DNA of 12,983 nucleotides from an uncultured bacterium (GTDB lineage Bacteria; Actinomycetota; Coriobacteriia; Coriobacteriales; Coriobacteriaceae), in NCBI GenBank assembly GCA_905215835.1, contig CAJMRR010000044.1, positions 1 to 12,983 of the forward strand, read 5' to 3'. Of the stretch, positions 1 to 7,394 are shown piece by piece (positions within the stretch are counted from its first letter, which is position 1; each line of letters starts with the position of its first letter). The position numbers and the translations under genes are program-made. Below the pieces are notes generated by a model that saw nothing but the letters and a program-made list of their open reading frames with translations, was not told the DNA's origin and did not search any database.

Positions 1-2971
1 CAGGTGTGCGTGTGGTCTGCGATGCGCGTCACGTCGGCGCCGAGAGAGCGCAGCTCACCGGGCGTGGCGGCGAGCATCTGGGCGCGACGCTCCTCGCGCG
101 CATGCGGATCGAGCCCGGCCAGGTAGGTCGTGTTGCGGCGCTTGGTGAGCGCGTACGGCTTCACCGGCGCGTCCATGCCGCTCACGCAGCTCACAATAAA
201 GCCCTCAAAGGCGGCCTCGTCGGGCTCAAAGCTGCCAAGCCATGCGCCCGCGCGCGCCACGCGCTCAATCGAAGGATCGATCGCCGGGTCGCGGTAGGTG
301 TAGAACGCCGTCTGGCGCTCGCCGGCTGCGCGGAATCCGCAGCCGTACGCACCGCCCTTCACGCGAATCTCGTTCCACAGGTAATCGTAGGAGAGCGCGT
401 TGGCAGCCACGGCCCAAGCGCCTGTCACGTCAATGCCCAGGCGACGCGGATCGCACGCACGCGCGGCAAAGCAGATGTCGCTGGGGATCACGAAAGCCTC
501 GTGGCGGTCGCACGGCGTCGGCACCGCGAGCGCGCCGCGGTCGGCACCATCGCCCGCACCCAGCCCCAGGTCACCCGCGGCATCCCAGTACGCGTCAAAG
601 TCCTCGTCGCTGCCGGTAAAGCTCGCCATGCAGCCGTCGGCCACAAAGATGCGGCCTGCCAGCTCGGCAAGCTTGGTACGCAGCCCGTCCACGCGCTCGT
701 CAAAGTGCTCGAGCAAATCGCGCAGGAACAGGTAGAAGTCTACGCCCGAGAGCTGCTCACGCACCACGGCCGAAGGCGAGCTGTAGCTCATCGCGCGACC
801 GAGCGCCGCCGAGTGGCCGTTGTTGATAAAGCCCTGCTCAAGCCCAATGCGAATTTGCGTGAGCACGTCGCGCATGCGGTCGGCGTCGGCGTCTGCCAAA
901 AGCGTGCTCGACCATACCTCGCGCGGCAGACTCGCCAGTGCATCGATCTTCTCGGACAGGGCGCCGGCGCTCACCAGCAGGTAGGGGCGCACGCCGTCTA
1001 CTTCGGGCTGCGTCATGACTTCGGTCGTAAAGCTCAAAAAGCCGAGCTTGCCAGCGAGCAAGTTGTCGAGTTCCTCGGCCGAGTGCTCGCGCGTGGGCAG
1101 CTGCTTAAGCAGGCGGCAGAGCAGTGTCACATAGGGCAGGTCCTCAAACGCGACGCAGCTCAGGTCGAAATACTGCATGGCGTAGGCCAGACGGTTGGTG
1201 GGGATGTCGTGGCGCAGGCAGGGGATGGGCGTGGTCGTGTCTACGACCAGCGGCGGCTCGGGGCGCGCCTCGCCAATGTCGGACACGCGCAGGCGCGGCA
1301 GCGTGGCCTTGGCCTCGGGCGTGTCTTCTGCCTCCTGCGCGGCACGCAGCGCGGCCGTGCGCTCGACCACGTCGGCCAGCTCGGCATCGGTCATGGCATC
1401 GCGCTTGGCTGCCAGCTCGGCGGCTTCGGCACCCTCCGAACCCTCGGCGGCGTCCACCGGCACCAGCTCGACCAGTGCCATGTGGTCGTTTTCCAGCACC
1501 AGCTCGCGCAGCAGGTCCTCAAAATAGCTGCCGTCCAGCTCGCTGCGCAGCTCCTCGTACACCGCGCCGTACTTGAGCGCCAGCGTCGCGGCGTCGTCAT
1601 CGTAGAGCCACGTGCTCAGCGCGTCGCACGCAATGGCCACGCCGTCGGCGATGCCGTAGTCGCGCTGACGCAGGTCGTATTCGTTGCTGCTGATGATGGC
1701 TTCCAGGCGCTCGCGCGGAACGCCATGCTCGCATAGGTCGCGGCAGGCGTCCTGGAACACGCGGCGCAGCTCGCGCGCCACGCCGGGCTGTGCGTTTTGC
1801 AGCATGATGAGCTCGTAGGGCTGCAGGCTCTCGGCCGCGGTGTAGCTCACCACGTTGCCGCCCATGCCGGCGGCCAGAATGGCCTTCTTAACTGGCGCTT
1901 CGTTGGAGCCCAGCAGTGCCTCAAACAGGATATCTGCTGCGATCGTGCGTTTGCGGTCGAGCGCGCTGCCCAGCACAAGACCCAGGCCCACCAGGGCGTT
2001 CTCGGGCGTGGTAGCCATCTCAACGCGCTTGTACTCGCAGGTCACGGGCGCCTGCACGCCCAGCGGATTGGGCGCCATCGTGGACGGGTCCTCGCCGGCG
2101 GCGACGGCAGCGTCCATGCGGCGGCTCGCGGCACTCGGCTGCGACAGATAGCGCTCGTCCAAAAAGGCCAGGGCGCGGTCCACGTCCAGGTCGCCGTAGA
2201 GCGTTATATAAGAGTTGGAAGGATTGTAGTGGCGCGCGTGCGTGTCCAGGAACTGCTCGTAGGTGAGCGCGGGAATCGCGCGCGGGTCGCCACCGCTCTC
2301 GTGTGCATAGGCGGTGTCGGGGTAGAGCGCGGCGTTGACGGCGTCGTCCAGCACACTCATGGGGTCGGACAGCGCACCCTTCATCTCGTTGAACACCACG
2401 CCGTTATAGCGCAGCGTGCCCTCGCGCAGGCTCCCGCGGAGCCGCCGTCGCCCTCGCCCTCGACGCTCTCCGGCAGGTCCAGCTCGTAGTGCCAGCCCTC
2501 CTGCTCAAAAATGGTGGGCTTGGTATAGATGGCCGGGTTGAACACCGCGTCCAGGTACACGTCCATCAGGTTGTACAGATCCTGCTCGTTGGTGGTGGCA
2601 ACGGGGTAGATGGTCTTGTCGGGGTAGGTCATGGCGTTGAGAAACGTCTGCATGGAGCTCTTGATCAGATCGACAAACGGCTCCTTGACGGGGAACTTAG
2701 CCGATCCGCACAGCACCGAGTGCTCAAGAATATGGAACACGCCGGTGGAATCGGCCGGCGGCGTCTTAAAGCCAATGGCAAAGGCCTTGTTTTCGTCGTC
2801 GCATGCCAGGTACAGCAGGCGAGCGCCCGAGGCAGTGTGTCGCAGCACGTAAGCGTCCGAGTCGAGCTCGGGCACGGTCTCGCGGCGCTCGACGGCAAAG
2901 CCGTGGCAGGTAGTGCCGGGCACCAGCAGTGTAGCGGCTGCGGCGCGCGGGTCGGTTGAGGTGGTGGGCAT
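1..2971 (-). CDS. M16C zinc metallopeptidase (PreP/insulinase-like), frameshifted, 3' end beyond window
   Basis: This is a large inverzincin peptidase that degrades peptides in a closed clam-shell chamber. The start ATG (2969-2971) is set by AAAGGAG at 2979-2985, seven bases upstream. The zinc motif HILEH lies at residues 80-84 (H80, E83, H84), and the third ligand is the Glu of FNEMKG, about residue 196 once the frame is repaired. The C-terminal substrate-binding motif RVKGGAYG, typical of M16 second halves, is also present. The first frame covers about residues 1-178 and then goes out of frame near 2443. The second frame is open from there to position 1; I checked it codon by codon and found no stop. 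The total of about 990 residues matches the ~970-1000 usual for PreP, so only a short C-terminus should be missing. I infer a one-base deletion, by sequencing error or true mutation. Reading the window literally, the protein would end at 2381 and be inactive. Family assignment is firm; substrate and location are not visible. Confidence 0.93.
2429..2443 (-). other. Frameshift site in a near-palindrome
   Basis: The plus strand reads GGCTCCCGCGGAGCC. One extra G would make a perfect 16-base palindrome, GGCTCCCGCGGGAGCC. That same added base joins the two peptidase frames into ...DGGSRGSLREGTLRYNGVVFNEMKG. A base lost inside a strong GC hairpin is a common sequencing or assembly error. The exact site could lie anywhere within roughly 2425-2465, because the protein is poorly conserved there. 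Confidence 0.75.
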
Positions 2972-3023
2972 ATGCAGTCTCCTTTGACGCCCCAGCGGGA
3001 GCGAATCGAGTCGAATCCTCGAG

Positions 3024-3029
3024 AGTATA
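3024..3029 (-). promoter_or_regulatory. Possible -10 box of the M16C peptidase gene
   Basis: On the minus strand TATACT (5 of 6 to consensus) lies about 52 bases upstream of the peptidase start, which would give a leader of roughly 45 bases. No convincing -35 hexamer is seen at 16-18 bases, so this is weak. Confidence 0.3.
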
Positions 3030-3136
3030 CCCATATGGGGCCGCGACCCTGCGGCGAACTGGAGACGATGCAGCCGGATTGGCCATAGGTCCCGCGTGCC
3101 CGCCGCACGAGCGTGGAAAATTGGACACTCGCCAAA

Positions 3137-3285
3137 CGAGAGTGGATATTCGGACGGACGAGCGAGGATTTCCGGATACCTATCGAACGAGAGTGGATAT
3201 TTGGACGGAATTTGCCGCAAAAGCCCCAAAAACCGTCCAAATATCCACTCTCGATATCCGACCGTCCGAAAATCCTCGCTCGTCC
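3137..3285. repeat. Palindromic intergenic repeat element with iterated 21-base units
   Basis: A 21-base unit with core GAGAGTGGATATT followed by YGGACGG occurs at 3137-3157 and 3188-3208, differing at one base. The second copy recurs as an exact reverse complement at 3233-3253. The inner pair is separated by 24 bases. An outer perfect 16-bp inverted pair, GGACGAGCGAGGATTT, lies at 3156-3171 and 3270-3285, with partial pairing between the two stems (CGGATA with TATCCG). The whole could fold into a long hairpin or an alternative structure in which the first unit competes for the right arm. It has no coding signal. It resembles a dispersed REP/MITE-like element or a structured RNA; dispersal cannot be shown from one window. 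Confidence 0.8.
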
Positions 3286-3385
3286 ATCACTTGCGTATCT
3301 CTCGTCTCTCATTCGTCTCTAATATGAAAGATGACAGGAAGATGAGAGAAAAATATGAGAGATAACTGAGCAGCAAAGAGACAGG

Positions 3386-3414
3386 CAATCATGGTATTGT
3401 CTCAATACCGATTG
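3386..3414. promoter_or_regulatory. Dyad symmetry, possible operator
   Basis: GGTATTG (3393-3399), TCT, CAATACC (3403-3409) form a perfect 7-bp inverted repeat with a 3-base centre. It is extended outward by CAATC (3386-3390) and GATTG (3410-3414), with a two-base bulge on the left. No T-run follows, so it is not a typical terminator. It overlaps the -35 side of the promoter proposed for the regulator gene, which suits a repressor site. Confidence 0.45.
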
Positions 3415-3439
3415 TTCTACCAGCAAAAATATGTATAGA
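3412..3439 (+). promoter_or_regulatory. Possible promoter of the AlbA_2 regulator gene
   Basis: TTGTTC (3412-3417) and TATAGA (3434-3439) are separated by 16 bases. Both hexamers are imperfect (3 of 6 and 4 of 6). If used, the transcript would carry a ~145-base leader containing the AGAGATA hairpin. Confidence 0.28.
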
Positions 3440-3470
3440 TGAAGCAAATGGTAGACATTCCATCTCTATC

Positions 3471-3505
3471 TATCTCTTATCTCTAAGCCGAGAGATAGAG
3501 AGATA
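3471..3505 (+). other. Stem-loop made of AGAGATA repeats
   Basis: TATCTCT at 3471-3477 pairs with AGAGATA at 3499-3505, and TATCTCT at 3478-3484 pairs with AGAGATA at 3491-3497. One G (3498) is bulged and the loop is AAGCCG. Six more pairs are possible outside (3462-3467 with 3510-3515). The stem is AT-rich with no U-tract, so it is more likely a leader structure or palindromic protein site than a terminator. Confidence 0.55.
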
Positions 3506-3592
3506 AATGAGAGATAATTACGAGAGATAACTGAGAGACGAGGGAAATCTATCCGCGGCATTCTCTGCAGGACCGAGCGAAAGGACGTGCAG

Positions 3593-5059
3593 ATGAACGA
3601 AAACGAGCTGACCGGTCTGCTTGAGTCTTTAAGGCGTATGGGCTCGGATGATCTTAACGTCGAAGCGAAGGAGAGCGCCACGACGCTTTCCCGCGACGTG
3701 TGGGAAACGGTGAGCGCATTCGCGAACACTGCCGGCGGAACCATCGTGCTCGGAGTGAGTGAGCGCGCAGGTTTTGTCCCGGTTGAGAACTTCGAGACCG
3801 AGAAAGTGCTCAACCAATTCGTGGCGGGCATGGGCGATGCCGGCGGTCGCGGAAAGCTGGCCAATCCGCCCAAATACACCATTGAGCGCGTGGAGCTCCA
3901 GGGCACCGTGGTTCTGGTCATCACGATTGAGGAGCTCGACCCGTCGAGCAAGCCTTGTTATGTCATAGAGCGGGGCGCCCAGGGCGGCAGCTACAAGCGC
4001 ATCGATGACAAAGATGTGCCGCTTTCATCGACCGAGGTGCTCGCATTGGCGTCATACGGTCGAGCGACTCCGAGCGATCGCGACGCGGTGGCGGGTGCGG
4101 GCGCGGACAATCTCGACGAGACGCTGGTCGACCGTACGATAGATCGGGCTTTCTCGTTGACGCCCCGGGCAATGCGCGGCGCGCCGGACAAACAAACGAA
4201 GCTGGAGCGCCTAAATATCCTTGATTCCCAGGGCAATGTCACCAAGGCTGGACTCCTAGTTGTGGGCACCTACCCTCAGCAGTTCTATCCCAAGCTCTTC
4301 ATTGACGTGGCTGTCCATGCGGGAACTCAGAAGGGCATGGCGGGGTCGCTGAGATTCATGGACCGCACAATCTGTGAGGGAACGTTGGGCGAGATGATCT
4401 CGGATGCCGTCGCAGCCGTCGCCAAGAATTTGCGGCGAACCTCGACCGTCCAAGGTGTCTCGCGTGTCGACTCGCTTGAGATTCCCGAGGAGGTTCTGCG
4501 CGAGGCAATCGCCAACGCCGTAATCCATCGAGAATACGGGGATCGGTTCTGTGGACAATCGATTGCCGTCGACGTCTTTGACGATCGTGTCGAGGTGACG
4601 AATCCTGGCGGCCTTTACGGGGGAAAGACTCGCGAGAACTTGTTTGACGGCAGCTCCCGATGCCGTAACGCGACGCTCGTGAAACTCATGTCGATTGTCC
4701 CGCTGCCGGATGGCGCAGGTTCGCCGGCTGAGGGCAATGGCTCGGGCATCCCGATGATGATCGATGCCATGCGCGCGCATGGTCTGGCCGAGCCCCTGTT
4801 CTGCCCGGGGTTCGATCGGTTCAAGGTCGTACTTTACCGTTCAAAGATCGAGCCGGTCGATCATGGCGGGGGCTTAATTGTGGCGGCACTCAAACACTAC
4901 GGCGAGCTGGGGACGCGTGAGCTGGCAGAACGCACGGGGCTTACAATTTCCCAGGTTAGGTCGCGCGTCAACGCGCTCATTGCTCAAGGCGAGCTTGAGC
5001 CCACGGCGCCGGCGACGAGCCGCAACCGCAAGTATCGACTGTCAGAGCGCGTGGAATAA
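3593..5059 (+). CDS. AlbA_2 / HATPase_c_4 / winged-helix transcriptional regulator-like protein
   Basis: This 488-residue protein belongs to the 'ATP-binding protein / RecG-like' regulator group. The Schlafen AlbA_2 domain covers about residues 12-135, with the typical E24/K26 (NVEAKES) and SAFANTAGGTIVLGV (41-55). A GHKL-type HATPase_c_4 domain follows: the N-box REAIANAVIHREY at 303-315, a DRVEVTNPGG motif, and a GNGSGIPMM motif near 382. The C-terminus (about 425-488) is a winged helix with ELAERTGLTISQVRSRVNALI. I chose ATG 3593 because AAAGGA (3580-3585) sits seven bases before it; the in-frame GTG at 3587 is only one base from that site. Such proteins are thought to be DNA-binding regulators; their molecular role is poorly known. 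The repeat-filled upstream region makes autoregulation plausible. A defence role, as in some Schlafen-related proteins, cannot be excluded. Confidence 0.9.
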   Translation: MNENELTGLLESLRRMGSDDLNVEAKESATTLSRDVWETVSAFANTAGGTIVLGVSERAGFVPVENFETEKVLNQFVAGMGDAGGRGKLANPPKYTIERVELQGTVVLVITIEELDPSSKPCYVIERGAQGGSYKRIDDKDVPLSSTEVLALASYGRATPSDRDAVAGAGADNLDETLVDRTIDRAFSLTPRAMRGAPDKQTKLERLNILDSQGNVTKAGLLVVGTYPQQFYPKLFIDVAVHAGTQKGMAGSLRFMDRTICEGTLGEMISDAVAAVAKNLRRTSTVQGVSRVDSLEIPEEVLREAIANAVIHREYGDRFCGQSIAVDVFDDRVEVTNPGGLYGGKTRENLFDGSSRCRNATLVKLMSIVPLPDGAGSPAEGNGSGIPMMIDAMRAHGLAEPLFCPGFDRFKVVLYRSKIEPVDHGGGLIVAALKHYGELGTRELAERTGLTISQVRSRVNALIAQGELEPTAPATSRNRKYRLSERVE

Positions 5060-5064
5060 ATGCG

Positions 5065-5113
5065 TTAGTGGACGAGGCGACCCAATAATCGACCCTCGAT
5101 TGGCGCCCACTAA
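5065..5113 (+). terminator. Imperfect inverted repeat after the regulator gene, possible terminator
   Basis: TTAGTGG (5065-5071) pairs with CCACTAA (5107-5113). Inside, GGCG pairs with CGCC, and CCAAT plus CGA pair with TCGATTGG around a CCC loop, with small bulges. It begins five bases after the regulator stop codon. No clear T-run follows on either strand, so termination is only a possibility. Confidence 0.35.
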
Positions 5114-5159
5114 GGCAAAGCGGTTGTTGCCCAGTCGACAGTGATGCTAAAGACTCGGC

Positions 5160-5651
5160 TTACGCCGGCATGGCCCCAAACCCGTCCATCAAGAACAGCC
5201 TAAGAACCAGCTTGATGACATATCCCGGTTTGACTTCAGCCGCGTCAAAGACGTGGCGCTCGGCGAGTTCGCTGCAGTATGCATAGATGTCGCGGATAAG
5301 GTCCGCGCCCGAAAGCGTAAACATGTAGCCTGCGTCCGAAAGTGCATTGGGCGCGGCGGGCAACTTGGCCATGTGGCAGAACGTTTGCAGGTCGGGCGCC
5401 ATAACATTCTGGTAGTCGAGGTGGTCGTTGGCATCCTGTTCGGCAAGCTCCAATTGGCGCACAAAATCCAGCGCCGCTGCTAACACAAAGCTCGGTGTAG
5501 GCGCATTGACGTCCTGAGTGGTCGCCACGAGCCTGCCCGCCGCCTGCGTGACAAGCCAAGCGACCTCGCGCTGGCAGCGCACGGCCTTGCGCGTAACCGG
5601 CTTGATGGACGAAGAAGAAACGCTCCCCTTAGGCGGATTCGAAGCAGCCAT
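5160..5651 (-). CDS. Hypothetical protein, 163 residues
   Basis: I do not recognise this protein. The start ATG (5649-5651) has GGGAGGG just upstream (5656-5662 on the plus strand), a strong ribosome binding site, so the gene is probably real. The first ~20 residues are Ser/Pro/Lys-rich. The rest looks mostly alpha-helical and soluble, with segments such as REVAWLVTQAAGRL, SFVLAAALDFVRQLELAEQDAND and GADLIRDIYAYCSELAERH, and it ends in a hydrophobic VIKLVLRLFLMDGFGAMPA. There is no signal peptide, clear membrane span, Cys motif or known catalytic motif. It is convergent with the upstream regulator gene and divergent from the HNH gene. Minus-strand TATACT at 5709-5714 may be its -10 box; ATCCGG (5670-5675) and CCGGAT (5686-5691) form a small dyad in its leader. 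Confidence 0.75.
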   Translation of the reverse strand: MAASNPPKGSVSSSSIKPVTRKAVRCQREVAWLVTQAAGRLVATTQDVNAPTPSFVLAAALDFVRQLELAEQDANDHLDYQNVMAPDLQTFCHMAKLPAAPNALSDAGYMFTLSGADLIRDIYAYCSELAERHVFDAAEVKPGYVIKLVLRLFLMDGFGAMPA

Positions 5652-5799
5652 AAGACCCTCCCATGAACAATCCGGTCCAACAAGCCCGGATGAAACACGT
5701 GCTACATCAGTATACAGGGGAGTGGGGTAGCGGGGTACGAGCGCGCCAGCGGCAAACCGAGAGCATCAACGATGTGCCGATCGCGGAATGAGATCTCGT

Positions 5800-5825
5800 A
5801 ATAATTGACTCTCGGTCATATTATT
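5800..5825. promoter_or_regulatory. AT-rich dyad upstream of the HNH gene
   Basis: AATAATTGA (5800-5808) and TCATATTATT (5816-5825) form an inverted repeat with one extra base, around CTCTCGG. It lies about 40-65 bases before the HNH start, where a promoter is expected, and contains AT-rich -10-like words. No well-spaced -35/-10 pair could be fixed. Confidence 0.35.
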
Positions 5826-5866
5826 GAGGGGCATGACTCGCGTTCGTATGGTTGTAGGTGCTGGCG

Positions 5867-6949
5867 ATGAACGACATTGACCTTGCTGTTCCGTTGATGG
5901 ATGGACCAAGCTATGACCGTGCCTGCAGTCTCGTGCCTTCTGAATACGTTGAGGCATGGGAGTGGTTTCTGGGTGAGGAGCAGCGCGGCGGCGTTTGGAC
6001 CAGCCTTCCGCACCACACCAAGGAAGATAGCCCTCAGTATCAGTATCGTTTGAGAATTGGCTCGGACTTCTTTCCCGTAACGCGGGATTCAGGGATCTTC
6101 TGGCCGGGCCAGGATCGGGTGAAGCAAGATCCCAATAAGATCTTTGCGCTCTCGGTCCATAACTCTAAAAAGAGCTTCTACACCGATGTGCCTCCGCTCT
6201 ATTTGGACGATGGTACGTGGGTCATTAAGTACTCGGTTCAAGCGCCGGGTACCGTTGGTTTTCGAGACCAGAATTACAACCGTAAAATGCTCAACTGCAT
6301 GGAATGCGGCGTTCCAGTCGGAGTCATATTTGCAACCGAGGTGGGCTATAAGGTGCTCGGCCTTGCGTTTGTTGAGCGGTTCGAGCCCGAAAACGGATGG
6401 TTTGTTCTGCACGGTCCTGTTCATAAAGGCGGGCCGGACCCTCGTTTTGCGCCCGACATGAGTTATCTGAAGCGCATGCCCGTCGATATTGAGTTTGCCG
6501 GACAGGGTGCGACCGACGACGAAAAGGTCCGCTATGCGTTAAGGCGCGAGCGATTGGGGCAACAATGGTTCCGCAAGCAGCTCGTTGCCGCCTATGACGG
6601 CCGTTGCGCGGTGTCGGACTGTGGCGTCAGCGAAGCTCTGGAGGCTGCGCATATCGAGAATTACTCGGGACCCAAATCGCAGGTTGCCAGCAACGGCATT
6701 CTGCTTCGGCGCGACCTTCATTCCCTATTTGATGCTCACCTGATTTCGTTTGAGCCTGTTTGCGGCGAATATCGGCTGTGCGGATCGTACCTGCTGGATA
6801 AGACCGACTACGCTTCCTTTGCGGGTGCGACGCTAAGGCAGCCGAATGAGCGTCAGTGGCGACCCAATACGGTGTTTCTTGAGGCCCATCGCATTGAGTT
6901 CGATCGCTCGGAAAAGAAGCGTGAAAAGGCGGGGCTTCTGCCGTATTAG
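5867..6949 (+). CDS. HNH_2 endonuclease with long N-terminal domain (putative modification-dependent restriction enzyme)
   Basis: This 360-residue protein ends in a clear HNH_2 (PF13391-type) nuclease domain. It has C247 and C252 (YDGRCAVSDC), then LEAAHI with H262, N276 in SNGILLRRD, and H285 in LHSLFDAHLI. These are the metal and catalytic residues of the ββα-Me fold, and all are present. The N-terminal ~220 residues have an order reminiscent of SRA/PUA-like modified-base readers in McrA-type enzymes: DGTWVIKYSV (115-124), NRKML, GVPVGVIF (148-155), YKVLGLAFVE (161-170) and WFVLHGP. The reader assignment is my inference; only the nuclease domain is certain. I prefer ATG 5867, six bases after AGGTG, over GTG 5858, although the ribosome site is weak. 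No methyltransferase neighbour is seen, which fits a stand-alone type IV-like enzyme. Confidence 0.88.
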   Translation: MNDIDLAVPLMDGPSYDRACSLVPSEYVEAWEWFLGEEQRGGVWTSLPHHTKEDSPQYQYRLRIGSDFFPVTRDSGIFWPGQDRVKQDPNKIFALSVHNSKKSFYTDVPPLYLDDGTWVIKYSVQAPGTVGFRDQNYNRKMLNCMECGVPVGVIFATEVGYKVLGLAFVERFEPENGWFVLHGPVHKGGPDPRFAPDMSYLKRMPVDIEFAGQGATDDEKVRYALRRERLGQQWFRKQLVAAYDGRCAVSDCGVSEALEAAHIENYSGPKSQVASNGILLRRDLHSLFDAHLISFEPVCGEYRLCGSYLLDKTDYASFAGATLRQPNERQWRPNTVFLEAHRIEFDRSEKKREKAGLLPY

Positions 6950-7071
6950 CGTATTTGGTTTTGGCATTCTTTGACGATCGTGTTGTTTGATCGGATCGCG
7001 TGGCGATGCAATCTCGCGCACGCCCGCCGGTGCATGCTCTTTCTGATTTGTATAGCGAGAGGGGAGCGTGT

Positions 7072-7356
7072 ATGAGCTGGCGAGGCGATATTGCAATGGG
7101 GAAGTACGGAAAACTGCCGTGTGCCCTTATAGACAACAATATGTTTCCGAGCGTAGAGGTTGATTGCGGGTCGTTTGTCGTCGCCTGTCCTTGCTGCGGC
7201 TCGCAAATACCGTGTCTCGACATTCGGTTCATCGATGCGCGCGACAGGCTCAGCGACGAAGTGAGAAAACGGACAGGCGTTCATATGCCGGTGTATCCGG
7301 AGAAATGCCCTGTTTGTGGCCTCGATATCGTGTACGACGCCGGCGACGAGGGATAG
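7072..7356 (+). CDS. Small CxxC-CxxC zinc-ribbon-like protein, 94 residues
   Basis: ATG 7072 is preceded by AGAGGGGAG (7058-7066), five bases away, which decides this start over longer in-frame options. Two CxxC knuckles, C39-P-C-C42 (ACPCCGSQIPC) and C79-P-V-C82 (KCPVCGLD), lie 37 residues apart, the pattern of a four-cysteine zinc ribbon. Extra cysteines are at 17, 32, 41 and 48. No nuclease or HTH motif is visible. It starts 122 bases after the HNH gene, on the same strand and perhaps co-transcribed, and converges with the DUF5710 gene (38 bases between). The zinc site is inferred from spacing; function is unknown. Confidence 0.75.
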   Translation: MSWRGDIAMGKYGKLPCALIDNNMFPSVEVDCGSFVVACPCCGSQIPCLDIRFIDARDRLSDEVRKRTGVHMPVYPEKCPVCGLDIVYDAGDEG

Positions 7357-7394
7357 GTGATGCGGAGGAGCTGACTGTGAAGGCCTCTTCGTCT

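Larger units (their letters stand above)
3296..3542. repeat. Cluster of AGAGATA repeats flanked by a 10-bp inverted repeat
   Basis: AGAGATA occurs on the plus strand at 3358, 3491, 3499, 3510 and 3523, and as TATCTCT at 3296, 3471 and 3478: eight copies in about 235 bases. Spacing of the right-hand plus copies is 8, 11 and 13 bases. CTCGTCTCTC at 3301-3310 is the exact reverse complement of GAGAGACGAG at 3533-3542, so the cluster is framed by an inverted repeat. It ends about 50 bases before the start of the AlbA_2 regulator gene. Iterated sites next to a DNA-binding protein suggest operators, but this is inference. Confidence 0.75.

Noticed and set aside
6..1736. Long plus-strand open frame of 576 codons
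   Set aside because: It shares codon boundaries with, and is antisense to, the M16C peptidase. Its product is Arg/His/Ala/Val-rich with no motif; it is a high-GC shadow, as are the plus-strand frames at 1797-2489 and 2489-2959.
2972..3229. N-terminal extension of the peptidase frame
   Set aside because: It crosses the palindromic repeat element and gives repeat-derived sequence. The ATG at 2971 has a strong ribosome binding site and begins just before recognisable family sequence.
3296..3542. CRISPR array
   Set aside because: Repeats are only 7-8 bases, in both orientations, with 1-6 base gaps in places. There are no spacers of even length and no cas genes.
4256..4780. Minus-strand open frame of 174 codons
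   Set aside because: Antisense to the conserved HATPase_c_4 part of the regulator; no ribosome site and no motif.
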